64,000 nt of DNA. It comes from Pirellulaceae bacterium (lineage in GTDB: Bacteria; Planctomycetota; Planctomycetia; Pirellulales; Pirellulaceae). Made by a program: the position numbers and the translations under genes. The notes below the pieces were generated by a model, which saw nothing but the letters and a program-made list of their open reading frames with translations, was not told the DNA's origin and ran no database searches. The stretch is from contig JAHBXT010000003.1 in assembly GCA_019636385.1 (NCBI GenBank), positions 496,001 through 560,000 of the forward strand. Direction: 5' to 3'. Shown here piece by piece: positions 1 through 8,954 of the stretch; positions within the stretch are counted from its first letter, which is position 1, and each line of letters begins with the position of its first letter.

Positions 1-1148
1 GCTACAATTTTTTGGGCGCTGCCGGGAACAAACTTGCCTTGTTTGGCGGGATTGATCTCTGCCACGACTTCAATGGCTGACGCGCATGGGCAACAATTCA
101 AGAAAGTCACTCCTTTGCCGCCTGTACCCCAAAACACAACGGCCTTACCTTGTCGGCGGTAGTCCTGAAATCGCTCGCTCCAAATTTCACAACGCTGCCG
201 AAAATAACAGGCGAACTGGGATATCTCTGGTGGCAGATTGTTGATGACGCCTGAGTCTTGATAATCGCTTATGACCGTTGGTCGAAGGTTGCTCTGACCG
301 TATACTGGCGCAGCAACCGAAGCGGGTAGGCAATCAAGGTACAAGTATTGATCTTCACCATAGCACCCCCCACCCTCAAGCACCTGAAACCCTGAAGACG
401 TGAATAACCGGCGGAAGGAGCTTTCCGAGAAGTAACTGCATTGCTCGTAGTGGATACTCCAGATCTCCTGACGTTGAAAGGCCCTAAACGCGTTGAAAAT
501 CTCAAAATAAATGCCTATGTTACGCGAACCAACCATACTTCGTAAATCTTGAACCAGCACTTGTGGTTGGGCAATATGTTCAAGCACCGACAAGCAACAA
601 ACAAAATCTGGCAGCCACTCTTCGAATCTCGAATGGAGTCGTCGGTCGAACCGAGCCTGGATTAATTCCAACTGGACACCGTTTTGTTCATAGCAACCAG
701 GCCGGCCGATGGTTGGATCAATGCCAATCCCTTTGTTTCCGCCCAACTGACACAACAGTTCCAGAAACCAGGCGCTACCGGCACCAATTTCGACGATCGT
801 CTTCCCGCTCAATTGATACTTGTCGCGGAGCCGCTCAGCGACGGACTGCATGAAGTTTCGGAAACCCGGCGAATGATGCAGTGCAACCTCATAGCCCGGC
901 TGATAATCGACTAAGTCTGAACGGAAGGCTTGATTGAAGACGTGACCGCACCCCTGGCAATAAGCCAGTTCAATGCTTCCGCGCGGGGTCCGTTTAGCTG
1001 AAGCAGCATCATCATAAAAATTGCCGACATGCACGGGCAATTCAGGCAGGTCGAAAAACGGCGTCGTGTCCGAAGAACCGCAGGCATTGCAGGCTACGAT
1101 TTGAGCTGCCGGAGCCTGCGTAAGGGAGCTGGAGCTAGTCAAGTTCAT
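1..1148 (-). CDS. C-methyltransferase-type SAM-dependent methyltransferase (3' end outside window)
   Basis: The frame is open from an ATG at 1148 to the window edge, giving about 382 residues with no stop. The N-terminus has two zinc-type pairs, CNAC near residue 23 and CQGC near residue 62, as in the Methyltransf_13 domain of NDP-sugar C-methyltransferases. A SAM-binding motif VEIGAGSAWFL follows near residue 110. Near the visible end, VVFWGTGGKGVTFLN resembles the nucleotide-like loop of the Methyltransf_14 domain. The ATG overlaps the stop of the upstream glycosyltransferase as ATGA, so translation is probably coupled. It is the last visible gene of the left exopolysaccharide arm. Its substrate is probably a nucleotide-activated deoxysugar, but this is inferred from family and context. 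The C-terminus is missing only because the window ends. Confidence 0.85.
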   Translation of the reverse strand, partial: MNLTSSSSLTQAPAAQIVACNACGSSDTTPFFDLPELPVHVGNFYDDAASAKRTPRGSIELAYCQGCGHVFNQAFRSDLVDYQPGYEVALHHSPGFRNFMQSVAERLRDKYQLSGKTIVEIGAGSAWFLELLCQLGGNKGIGIDPTIGRPGCYEQNGVQLELIQARFDRRLHSRFEEWLPDFVCCLSVLEHIAQPQVLVQDLRSMVGSRNIGIYFEIFNAFRAFQRQEIWSIHYEQCSYFSESSFRRLFTSSGFQVLEGGGCYGEDQYLYLDCLPASVAAPVYGQSNLRPTVISDYQDSGVINNLPPEISQFACYFRQRCEIWSERFQDYRRQGKAVVFWGTGGKGVTFLNCCPCASAIEVVAEINPAKQGKFVPGSAQKIV

Positions 1149-2161
1149 GGTTGCCGCAGTTCTGGTTGATTGTGCGGCAGCGAATGGAATTTCTTAGGCT
1201 GTTTGCCTGCTGCGGCTGGAATGTGAGAAGTACCCCGAATCGGTTCGTGATAAAGTTCCGAACGTACAAGCTGTGGCCATTTCGATACTTGTCCCATGTA
1301 CCTACCGATGACGGACCAGCACAAGCAGCGCTCGAGGCCACTCATAGGTACGTTTTGCACCGATCTCAAGTGTCCTTTCAACAACGCCAATCGAGTTCCA
1401 GCGAAGTGTTTCTTCTTGCGCTGGGGTGCTATATAAGCCTCCTGCTGTTCCCGAGTGGCCATCTCGCCGGCCGCTTTCGAATGCACCCGTTGGTAACACA
1501 AGGTTTCCGGAACTTGGCGATATTTGCCCCAGAGGGCCAATTCGCCCAATAGTACCTTTTCGGCACCATAGCAGCCCGGCATCGGAAGCGCTTTGTCCAA
1601 GACCGCTTTGCGAATTAAGCCAAAGACATCAAAGCACCACGATGTGCCTAGCAACACTCCCTGAAATCGCTGGTGCCGGGCCTGAGAATCATGGTGAATT
1701 CGCGGATGTCCGGCTTGCCGCGAGTGAGCTAACCCATCGGCCGCATCATCCCCTGCATCCAAAATCGTGCCATACTGGTCGATTTTTCCGAACGCCGAAT
1801 GCACCCAGGCGGAATCTGGGTCTGATTCGATCAATTCCAGAGCAGCTTCCAGGAAAGTTGGCTGGCACATATCGTCCGCCGCAACCCACTTATAATATTG
1901 GCCACCAGCCAAACCGATCAGGCGATTAAAATTGGCAACTGCTCCCAGGTTGGCCTCCAGGCGTTGATAGCGGATTCGATCATCGCCATTGGCATATTCT
2001 TGGCAGATCTCGCCGGTTTCATCGGTCGAGGCATTATCTGAAATGATTAGTTCGAAATCGCCATAGGTCTGTCCCAGCAGCGACTCCAGCGTTTCGCGCA
2101 AGAACGCGGCGCCGTTGTAGATGGGCATTCCCAAACTGATTTTTGGTCTTCTGGGGGACAT
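1145..2161 (-). CDS. Glycosyltransferase family 2
   Basis: A GT-A type glycosyltransferase that would add a sugar from a nucleotide donor to the lipid-linked glycan at the inner face of the membrane. ISLGMPIYNGAAFL at residues 8-21 is the classic GT2 opening. ISDNASTDET follows near 43 and the metal-binding ADD near 97. It has 338 residues and no membrane segment, so it is a soluble or peripheral enzyme. I chose the ATG at 2161 over a TTG three codons upstream because GT2 proteins usually start a few residues before this strand. It lies 47 bases after the epimerase gene and overlaps the next methyltransferase as ATGA. The C-terminal third is Arg/Lys-rich and not assigned. Donor and acceptor cannot be read from sequence. 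Confidence 0.9.
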   Translation of the reverse strand: MSPRRPKISLGMPIYNGAAFLRETLESLLGQTYGDFELIISDNASTDETGEICQEYANGDDRIRYQRLEANLGAVANFNRLIGLAGGQYYKWVAADDMCQPTFLEAALELIESDPDSAWVHSAFGKIDQYGTILDAGDDAADGLAHSRQAGHPRIHHDSQARHQRFQGVLLGTSWCFDVFGLIRKAVLDKALPMPGCYGAEKVLLGELALWGKYRQVPETLCYQRVHSKAAGEMATREQQEAYIAPQRKKKHFAGTRLALLKGHLRSVQNVPMSGLERCLCWSVIGRYMGQVSKWPQLVRSELYHEPIRGTSHIPAAAGKQPKKFHSLPHNQPELRQP

Positions 2162-2208
2162 GTTCAACAATCGACTTGTTTGGCGACGCCGGTTGCACTA
2201 CCACTTCA

Positions 2209-3252
2209 CTAGCTGGCAGCGATTAAGTCCGCCTGACGCAATCGGTCGATTTCCTGTGCAGCACTTCCGGATTTCATTAAGCGAGCGATATATTCATCTC
2301 GAATCCAAGCACATGTTCGCCGCATACCATGTACCAAGCTGGTACTCGGCTCCCAGTCAAACAGCGACTTGATCAGCGTGTTGTCGCTGTTGCGCCCATT
2401 GACACCTTTAGGGGCATCGAGCTGATAGTGGCGTTTCAGTCGGATACCAAAGAACCCCTCGACGATATCGACTAGTTGATTGATGGAAACCATTTCGCTT
2501 GAGCCTAGATTGAGCGGCTCGTGGAAATCGCTCCCCATGAGTAGGTCGATTCCGTGAATGCAGTCGTCAATGTAGGTAAAACTGCGTGTTTGTCGGCCAT
2601 CGCCCCAAATCTTGATTTCATGCCGACCATTGGCGACTGCTTCGATGACTTTTCGGCAGATAGCAGCTGGAGCTTTCTCGCGTCCACCGTCCCAGGTTCC
2701 GTGGGCTCCATAGACATTATGAAATCGGGCAACCCAAGTCTGGATGCCAAAGTCCTCTTGAAAATGTCGGCACATTCGTTCTGAAAATAGCTTTTCCCAA
2801 CCATAGCCATCTTCCGGCATCGCGGGATAGGCATCTCCTTCTTTCAATGGTGCTAAATCGTATTGCACCTGCTTGTCGGCGTTGTACACACAGGCAGAGC
2901 TGGCATAGAAGAATCTTTTGGCACCGGCTGCAGTAGCGGCCTGCAACAAATGCGTGTTAATCAACACCGACAACATGCACAAGGCTTTGTTATTCTCAAT
3001 AAACCCCATGCCCCCCATGTCAGCGGCAAGGTTGTAGACGTCTGACACGCCTGCGCAAGCTCGCTCACAATCGGACTTGTTTCGCAAATCAGCCGCGATG
3101 TTTTCCACATCTGGAAACACCTGATACCACTCCTCCAGTGGTTTGATGTCCACAGAGCGGACCTCGACATGGGGCCGCTGTCGTAGACTGGCTACCAAGT
3201 GGCCTCCAATAAAACCGCCTCCACCGGCTACCAAGATGACTTTATTATTCAT
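2209..3252 (-). CDS. GDP-mannose 3,5-epimerase homologue (NAD-dependent epimerase/dehydratase)
   Basis: An extended SDR of 347 residues. The Rossmann motif GGGGFIGG is at residues 10-17 and the catalytic pair YGWEK at 150-154. It resembles plant GDP-mannose 3,5-epimerase well beyond the generic fold: NLAADMGGMGFIENN (74-88), FFYASSACVY with the acid/base Cys121, the GGREKAPAA segment carrying the second catalytic Lys, and WGDGRQTRSFTYIDDC. In that family these residues convert GDP-D-mannose to GDP-L-galactose or GDP-L-gulose. The cytoplasmic product would feed the glycosyltransferases of this locus. It sits in the left arm, 50 bases downstream of the WecG-type gene. The exact product sugar is inferred. 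A related NDP-sugar epimerase activity remains possible. Confidence 0.85.
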   Translation of the reverse strand: MNNKVILVAGGGGFIGGHLVASLRQRPHVEVRSVDIKPLEEWYQVFPDVENIAADLRNKSDCERACAGVSDVYNLAADMGGMGFIENNKALCMLSVLINTHLLQAATAAGAKRFFYASSACVYNADKQVQYDLAPLKEGDAYPAMPEDGYGWEKLFSERMCRHFQEDFGIQTWVARFHNVYGAHGTWDGGREKAPAAICRKVIEAVANGRHEIKIWGDGRQTRSFTYIDDCIHGIDLLMGSDFHEPLNLGSSEMVSINQLVDIVEGFFGIRLKRHYQLDAPKGVNGRNSDNTLIKSLFDWEPSTSLVHGMRRTCAWIRDEYIARLMKSGSAAQEIDRLRQADLIAAS

Positions 3253-3302
3253 GGCTGCGAATTCTCGATTCGATTCAGAAGTAATATTTATATGGACTTA
3301 TC

Positions 3303-4154
3303 CTAATCAGCTGCTCCCCGCGTTCGCAGCATTTGCAACAACAAGAGATACAAAAATCTACTGTTCGTGTGCAGGTAACGCCGCCAAAGTCGTTGCGGCT
3401 CTTGATACAATCGAAACAACCATTCCAAGCCATTCCGCTGCATCCACGAGGGGGCCATGGGCTGTACCCCGGCGTGAAAATTAAAGGCCGCACCAACGCA
3501 AATTTGAACAGCGTCGATCTGGTGGCGATGTGCAAACGCAAATTCATCTTGCTTCGGACAGCCTAAACCAATCAACACGATTCCGGCACCGCTGGCAGCA
3601 ATGCGCTCTATGACAGCTTGGTCCTCCGCTGCCGTTAACGGTCGAAATGGCGGAGCTTCGCCAGCCAGCACAAGATCGGGAAATCTTCGTAACAATTCAC
3701 GATTCAGTCTTTCGAGGACGTCAGGGGTGCCACCGTACAGGTAGACACCTACCTTTTCTTTGGCTGCCGCTTCACAAACTCGGAGGGTCAATTCAGGTCC
3801 GTAAACTCGATCCTTAAGTTTTATGCCGTGCAACCAACGCAAAGCCCAGCGAACTGGTTGGCCGTCTGGGGTAACAGCCTCGAATGAGTTCACTTTGTGG
3901 CAAAGCTCAGGAGCATCTGAGGCCGTCACAATTGCATGAACGGCATGACAACTGACAATCGCCGACTGATGCAGTGCAGCCGCTTGTAGAATCGTCTGGG
4001 TTAGTTCAAGGTAGTTGGTAGCACTCACTTGAACATTCAGTACCCGAAACTTCGTCGGCCACAAAACCTGACGTTGTTGAAGTTGGTGGGCAGATTGTGA
4101 AGGCAACTTGGTCGACGTCGGTGATCCGACGGCTATGGGAGTAAGAGAATTCAT
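3303..4154 (-). CDS. WecG/TagA/CpsF-family glycosyltransferase
   Basis: 283 residues, matching the usual family length plus an N-terminal extension of about 35. Family marks include TPDGQPVRWALRW (about residue 93), RVYGPELTLRVCEAA, the YLYGGTPDVLERLNREL segment, GLGCPKQDEFAF and the AAFNFHAG motif near 235. Members such as WecG and TagA transfer a hexosaminyl residue, usually ManNAc or ManNAcA, onto a polyprenyl-pyrophosphate-linked acceptor at the cytoplasmic membrane. It starts at an ATG 8 bases after the stop of the upstream family-4 glycosyltransferase, so the two are probably cotranscribed. Its acceptor here is unknown. The enzyme usually acts early in assembly, as the second sugar transferase. 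Confidence 0.9.
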   Translation of the reverse strand: MNSLTPIAVGSPTSTKLPSQSAHQLQQRQVLWPTKFRVLNVQVSATNYLELTQTILQAAALHQSAIVSCHAVHAIVTASDAPELCHKVNSFEAVTPDGQPVRWALRWLHGIKLKDRVYGPELTLRVCEAAAKEKVGVYLYGGTPDVLERLNRELLRRFPDLVLAGEAPPFRPLTAAEDQAVIERIAASGAGIVLIGLGCPKQDEFAFAHRHQIDAVQICVGAAFNFHAGVQPMAPSWMQRNGLEWLFRLYQEPQRLWRRYLHTNSRFLYLLLLQMLRTRGAAD

Positions 4155-4162
4155 GCTGTGTA

Positions 4163-5356
4163 TCAGGAAGAAATCTGCTTGCGCATTAAATGCGCTTCAA
4201 TCGCGTCATTATAAATTGCAATCAGTTGAACGCAATTCTTTTCTGCCGTGTATTTGTTTAGGTATTCCTGTCGCACTCTTAGTCGCCGGCCAGTTTCTGA
4301 TAATGTCGAATCGGCGAACATTTCCACAGCCTTAAGGGCCAAATCGTCCGCATCGCCAGGGCGAAAGAAGCGACCGGTTTCATTTTCCAGTATCAACTCA
4401 GACATCGCTCCCATTCGTGAAGCTAATACGGGCGTGCCCACTGCAAACGATTCAATCACCGTGCGACCAAATGGCTCATGCCAGATGGAAGGCATGATCG
4501 AAAACGTAGCGCTGCCGAGTTGGCGACAGACTTGCTCCAGAGGCAATCGGCCCTGCCACTGGATTCGTGAATCGCTGGCCGCAGCCCGGGTCACGGCATC
4601 AGCTAAGGGGCCATCGCCGACGATCACCAAGCGACGATTGCCAGGAACCTTCTTCCATGCATCCAGTAGTGTTAGTAAGCCTTTTTCAACCGACAATCGA
4701 CCGACGAAAATGGCGTAGTCTCCCGCGCCATCGCCTGCGCCAGGATCAGGCCGGAGAAAATTGGGTTTGACTGCGATCTTCTCTGCGGGAAAGCCTGCCT
4801 CAACGTACTTTTGGCAAGTCACATGTGAGGGCACTATGAATCGATCGACAAACCGATCCCACGTACGACGCCACCGATGGTAGCTCAACATTCCGGCCAC
4901 GACAGAGGTCGCCATGCGATCTTCACGGTAACATCCGTGCACTATGGCTGGCCAAGCAAATCGCTTGCCGATACATAGTTGGCAAGGCTGATGATTTCTC
5001 AGAAGCTGGGCATTAGGGCAAATCAAACGATAGTTTTGTAAAACCTGAACCATCGCGCAACCCATGGAAACTGCTACCTGGCATACCGCTGGTGAAATGA
5101 GCGGAAAGAAATTGATGCAGTGCACGACATGGGGTCGAAACTGCCCAATCTTCTGTTGCAACTCCTTCTCGACTTCCGCGTTCCAAAAAGTCTTGCGAAT
5201 TATGTCGGTCCGCTTCATACCATGGATCACATGGTTGTTCATCTCAAATTGTATGACGTCATGTCCTCGTTCGCGTAGCATCCATGCCTCGTCCTCGAAG
5301 ACTTGGTCCTCGCCACCGCGTTGCTGATAGTAGTTGTGACACACTAACACTCTCAT
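4163..5356 (-). CDS. Glycosyltransferase family 4 (GT-B fold)
   Basis: About 397 residues. The N-terminal half begins MRVLVCHNYYQQRGGEDQVF, typical of GT4 enzymes acting on surface polysaccharides. The C-terminal half holds FVGRLSVEKGLLTLLDAW, IVGDGPL and the E-x7-E-like EPFGRTVIESFAVGTPV motif that binds the nucleotide-sugar donor. There is no signal peptide, so it works on the cytoplasmic face. The frame is open ten codons further upstream, but the ATG at 5356 overlaps the previous stop as ATGA and starts directly on the first beta strand, so I prefer it. A CxxC pair (CQLCIGKR) in the middle is common in this subfamily. Donor specificity is unknown. Confidence 0.9.
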   Translation of the reverse strand: MRVLVCHNYYQQRGGEDQVFEDEAWMLRERGHDVIQFEMNNHVIHGMKRTDIIRKTFWNAEVEKELQQKIGQFRPHVVHCINFFPLISPAVCQVAVSMGCAMVQVLQNYRLICPNAQLLRNHQPCQLCIGKRFAWPAIVHGCYREDRMATSVVAGMLSYHRWRRTWDRFVDRFIVPSHVTCQKYVEAGFPAEKIAVKPNFLRPDPGAGDGAGDYAIFVGRLSVEKGLLTLLDAWKKVPGNRRLVIVGDGPLADAVTRAAASDSRIQWQGRLPLEQVCRQLGSATFSIMPSIWHEPFGRTVIESFAVGTPVLASRMGAMSELILENETGRFFRPGDADDLALKAVEMFADSTLSETGRRLRVRQEYLNKYTAEKNCVQLIAIYNDAIEAHLMRKQISS

Positions 5357-6711
5357 AATGACGGCAGGACCTCCTGCCTGGTCCACGAAGCTGAGGAGCG
5401 ACTTTTCAATTCAGTTGGTCCACTAGCTGTTTTCGATTCCAATTTTAGATTTCCGCAAAGCCTGGCAATCAGCGTCCCGTGCACAAAAAAGAAGACGACT
5501 GACTCAGGCTGAACAGGCCCCAGAAACGATTCGTTCAGCATGCCCCACAACAAGTACCAGAACAGCAGAATAAAGAACCAGCTGTCGATTCTCTGCCAAG
5601 TCCGATTGAAACAGGCTCTGAGGCATAAAGCGGTGATTGGGGCAAGCATAGCCAGCAGAAATAAGGCCAGCCCAATCATTCCCGTACTGACCATGGCCTG
5701 AAGCCAAAGATTGTGGGCTGTCCAGTTGACTCCCGTCAATTCGTCGTAAAGGTACCAGACTTCGAGTTCGCCGGTTTGGGAACTCAAAAAATATCCATGA
5801 CCAATCCACGGAGACGTCAAAAACGAGGTCCACATCGCGGCCCACATTTGCTGACGGCCTGAAAACGAGCTAATCTCATCAGCCGATTGGTTACGATTTA
5901 CGGTTTGTAGCGTATCGCTGATGCTAGAAAAATTGGGGTCAGATATTAGGAAAACGCTCCCGACCACCGCCGCCAAAACCAAGGCGATCCCAAGGGATCT
6001 GCGGCTGCCATACAGAAGCCATAGGCTGGGAACCATACAGACTGTAATGGCCATCGACAAGCGATTGGCTGAAAAGAGTGCCACGGACACAAACAGCAGG
6101 CATCCGGGAACCATCAGATACCGAATCCAGCGCCAGTTCCAAAGTGCGCCACAACCCAACAGTAACACCAGCCCCAACGAGGCTGTAGAACCCGAGTTGG
6201 TGGAGTGTCCTAATCCCATGCCGTTACGCGTCATGTGATGCGAGGACGGAATCAGAATTCCAGTCACCAACAGAAACAGGCACAAGGCCATCAAATTCAG
6301 CGTGATGAATCGAATTGCATCGGACACATCACGTTCCCGTCGCAAGACAATCGACACTGCCAGCGACACAAGAATTAACGTCAGCAAACTGATGACTTGG
6401 CCGAATGATTCGTCCGGCCGAGCGGACCACAAGACTGAGACCATGCCCCAGCCTGCAAATCCGAAGAATGGCACATGCCACAACAGTTGCGGTTTCAAAC
6501 GGTTGCGAGTCACGTAGGTCAGCAGCAGGAATCCAAGCCCACCTAGCACTGAGAAGCGGATCAGAATCTTGATTTTTGAAACAATCGATTGCAGACCTTC
6601 CATACCATCCGGCGCGCGAAACGCACTGATCAACAGCAGGCTGATAGAAACGCCGAGTGCCAGCTTTAGATGTTCATAGAGCTGCGAAGTACGGACGGGC
6701 GAAGAAGGCAT
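5353..6711 (-). CDS. O-antigen polymerase/ligase family membrane protein
   Basis: 452 residues with about ten to eleven hydrophobic segments spread over the whole length, and a larger hydrophilic loop between about residues 255 and 330 containing GHGYFLSSQTGELE and NWTAHNLWLQ. That H-N-x-W pattern in the main periplasmic loop is characteristic of the Wzy_C/WaaL superfamily, which polymerises lipid-linked repeat units or ligates them to an acceptor at the periplasmic face. It is the first gene of the left arm, facing the divergent spacer, and its stop overlaps the start of the next gene by ATGA. Polymerase and ligase cannot be told apart from sequence. With a Wzz-type gene directly across the spacer, a Wzy role is the simpler guess. 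Confidence 0.85.
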   Translation of the reverse strand: MPSSPVRTSQLYEHLKLALGVSISLLLISAFRAPDGMEGLQSIVSKIKILIRFSVLGGLGFLLLTYVTRNRLKPQLLWHVPFFGFAGWGMVSVLWSARPDESFGQVISLLTLILVSLAVSIVLRRERDVSDAIRFITLNLMALCLFLLVTGILIPSSHHMTRNGMGLGHSTNSGSTASLGLVLLLGCGALWNWRWIRYLMVPGCLLFVSVALFSANRLSMAITVCMVPSLWLLYGSRRSLGIALVLAAVVGSVFLISDPNFSSISDTLQTVNRNQSADEISSFSGRQQMWAAMWTSFLTSPWIGHGYFLSSQTGELEVWYLYDELTGVNWTAHNLWLQAMVSTGMIGLALFLLAMLAPITALCLRACFNRTWQRIDSWFFILLFWYLLWGMLNESFLGPVQPESVVFFFVHGTLIARLCGNLKLESKTASGPTELKSRSSASWTRQEVLPSL

Positions 6712-7165
6712 GGAGAATCGTCAAATTGAGGTGCCAGAAACGTCGTGGTCGGCAATGCAAACAGCCATTGTTCCGTCGCAGCATGCGGCCCTCACCGGAC
6801 TGTCATTGTCGTGTTAACGATAGCTGTCGAGCCAATTTGGACGACGTTCGTAATTATAGACGGACGCATTGGCCCCGCAAACTTCGGCCTTGCAATACCA
6901 TGGCAAATTGATGCTCGCCAGCTGACGCAACGGCACTGCTACTGGGCAAAGTCCGGGTTGTGACGATTCTGATGACTGTTCGCTCGCCTGGACATGGAAT
7001 CATACATGGACTTGTAGGCGACCTTGTAAATCAGATTTCGCCGGAACATAATGTCCAGAACCCTGTCCAGGTATGCCTGGAAGTACGTCTCGTCTCTGCT
7101 TGGAATGGCTTTACGGCTGCCTGATGAAGTCCAAGTTTGACCACTTAATATCATTTGGGTCAACT
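6712..7165. promoter_or_regulatory. Divergent spacer between the two exopolysaccharide arms
   Basis: About 450 bases separate the start of the polymerase gene (minus) from the chosen start of the chain-length gene (plus). Promoters for both arms must lie here or just inside it, but I see no convincing -35/-10 pair. Near 7058-7075 there is a short palindrome, CCAGG-TATG-CCTGG. The only other content is a possible small gene on the minus strand, listed separately. Confidence 0.4.
6939..7154 (-). CDS. Possible small protein, unknown
   Basis: An ATG-started frame of 71 codons in the divergent spacer. It is not a shadow of a larger gene in its main part and would end 227 bases before the polymerase gene on the same strand. 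The predicted peptide contains a plausible amphipathic stretch, YFQAYLDRVLDIMFRRNLIY, followed by a basic region. No signal peptide, membrane span or known motif is visible. It may be a small protein, the remnant of a decayed gene, or chance. I do not recognise it. Confidence 0.25.
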   Translation of the reverse strand: MILSGQTWTSSGSRKAIPSRDETYFQAYLDRVLDIMFRRNLIYKVAYKSMYDSMSRRANSHQNRHNPDFAQ

Positions 7166-8830
7166 ATGCAACACCGAAAATCAGCACACAGCCACACCCA
7201 ACCGAAGGATCGCAGTCCAGTGAACTTGGCAGCCTCAAATGTTGCTGAACGTCCGAAACGAAACTGGAAACTCAGCATTGCACTCTTCTGTTTACTGGCC
7301 GGGTTAGGTACTGCTGTAGTACTGCTGCAGAATAATGTATATCGCTCAGAAGCATCTGTCTTCGTGAAACTCGGGCGAGAGAGCGTGGCACTGGACCCGA
7401 CAGTAACCACGACTTCCACGGTTGCCCTCAACGAAACACGGGAAACAGAAGTCACGTCGATGATGGAAGTGTTGCGCAGCCGCGCTATAGCTGAACGGGT
7501 CGTCGATGAGTTTGGTCCGGAGAATATTCTGTCTGGCTTCGTGCCCAATTCGGAAAACGAGCAGGAATCGCAGCTTAAGCAAATGATTGGTTCCGCTATC
7601 GATTCCCTTCGCCGTTTTAATGACGGTCGTGATGTCTCACTTCGTGAACGTGCGACACGTCGCTTGATCAAGAATCTCAGCGTGACCATCCCCAAAAAGT
7701 CTACGGTGTTGGTACTGCAGTACGATACCAGGTCTCCCGCCATGGCACAAAAAGTCTTGGCCAGAATCCTAGAAATCTTCCAGGAGGAGCACGCTCGGAT
7801 CAATCGTGTAGTAGGAACTCACGAGTTTTTGATGGGACAGCGTGAAGTTTTGGATCAGCGATTGAAGGCGGCACAACAAGCTCTAAGAAGCGAAAAGAAT
7901 AAATTGCAATTAGTTAGTATCGAAGGGGCACGTGCTAAGTTGCAAGATGAATATGCGTTGATTTCCAAGCAACTCATTGAAGCCAATACGAATCTAGTTG
8001 CCACCCAAGCGAAAATCGCCAGTTTGCAAGGAGAGATGTCGGTACTTCCCGACCGACTCCCTGCAGCCAATGTATCAGGTCTGCCCAACGAAGCTACAGA
8101 TCGAATGCGCGAGCAGCTTTATCAGTTGGAAATTCGCGAACGGGAACTTCTGGCGAAATATACTGAGGATCATCCAGCGGTCGTACAGGTCAGAAAACTA
8201 GTTGCTGAGGCAGAATCGGTTTATCAGGCCCAAGGTCAGCAACGAGAGCAGATAACCACCTCGATTCACCCGTCGAAGCAGAATTTGGAATTGCTGTATT
8301 TGACTGAAAAGTCAATGGCTCAATCCCTGGTTAGCCGGATTGATGAACTCAAACGTCAGATTCAAACCACGCAGAGCGACATGGCTCTGCTGAATGAGGG
8401 TGAAATTCGCATCTCTGCTCTTCAGAGGGAAGTTGAAATGGCTGAAGGCAGCCTTCGCAATTACACGGATCGTTTGGAGCAGGCACGTTTGGACCAGGAA
8501 TTACGTTCTCAGAACATCTCTAACTTAAACGTAGTCCAACCAGCCAACTATATGGAGAAACCGGTCGGATTGCCGCGTCTTGTTCTGCTGCTGGCATTCT
8601 ACGCACTGGCGATGATGGGCGGCATAGGCATCCTAATAATTCCTGACCTGCAACATTGGTTCGCTATGGCAGAAGCCTCCGCTGACATTGACGAAACAGA
8701 ACCAATACTGGACGAACCCTACTTCCAGAGGGCTCGCGAATCTCGCTCTTCCGTTCTTGCACCCTTTGAAACTGAAGAACTGGAGCCCCTCTCCGAAAAT
8801 AGCCAAGAATCCGAGTTTCAAGTGAAATGA
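7166..8830 (+). CDS. Wzz/GumC-type polysaccharide chain-length determinant
   Basis: About 554 residues with the polysaccharide co-polymerase layout. There is a short cytoplasmic N-terminus, a first membrane span near residues 38-55 (SIALFCLLAGLGTAVVLL) and the conserved YRSEASVFVKLGRE after it. A long periplasmic region rich in Glu, Gln and Leu forms coiled coils (about 210-440), and a Pro-rich second span follows (LPRLVLLLAFYALAMM). A Glu-rich cytoplasmic tail of about 60 residues follows, without Walker motifs, so there is no fused tyrosine kinase. It would set glycan chain length with the polymerase or couple to export. The frame is open upstream to 7073. I chose the ATG at 7166, which has GGG about eight bases before it. 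The ATG at 7124 is also possible. Confidence 0.88.
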   Translation: MQHRKSAHSHTQPKDRSPVNLAASNVAERPKRNWKLSIALFCLLAGLGTAVVLLQNNVYRSEASVFVKLGRESVALDPTVTTTSTVALNETRETEVTSMMEVLRSRAIAERVVDEFGPENILSGFVPNSENEQESQLKQMIGSAIDSLRRFNDGRDVSLRERATRRLIKNLSVTIPKKSTVLVLQYDTRSPAMAQKVLARILEIFQEEHARINRVVGTHEFLMGQREVLDQRLKAAQQALRSEKNKLQLVSIEGARAKLQDEYALISKQLIEANTNLVATQAKIASLQGEMSVLPDRLPAANVSGLPNEATDRMREQLYQLEIRERELLAKYTEDHPAVVQVRKLVAEAESVYQAQGQQREQITTSIHPSKQNLELLYLTEKSMAQSLVSRIDELKRQIQTTQSDMALLNEGEIRISALQREVEMAEGSLRNYTDRLEQARLDQELRSQNISNLNVVQPANYMEKPVGLPRLVLLLAFYALAMMGGIGILIIPDLQHWFAMAEASADIDETEPILDEPYFQRARESRSSVLAPFETEELEPLSENSQESEFQVK

Positions 8831-8954
8831 GGACACTGTAATTCACTGGCTCTAGTCGCTCGTGAGACGTTCTCAGTAGCAAAATCACCGGTAGCACCTG
8901 CCTAACCCGCCCCACTTCTCTTCTGCTAATGCCGATCGATATTCAGTTGGAGTT

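Noticed and set aside
563..914. Plus-strand frames opposite the left-edge methyltransferase
   Set aside because: They run antisense to a continuous 382-codon frame with clear methyltransferase motifs.
7111..7803. 230-codon minus-strand frame
   Set aside because: Antisense to the Wzz-type gene. Ser/Arg-rich composition typical of a mirror frame, no domain.
7166..8830. Fused bacterial tyrosine kinase in the Wzz protein
   Set aside because: The C-terminal tail is short and acidic, without Walker A/B motifs or a Tyr cluster.
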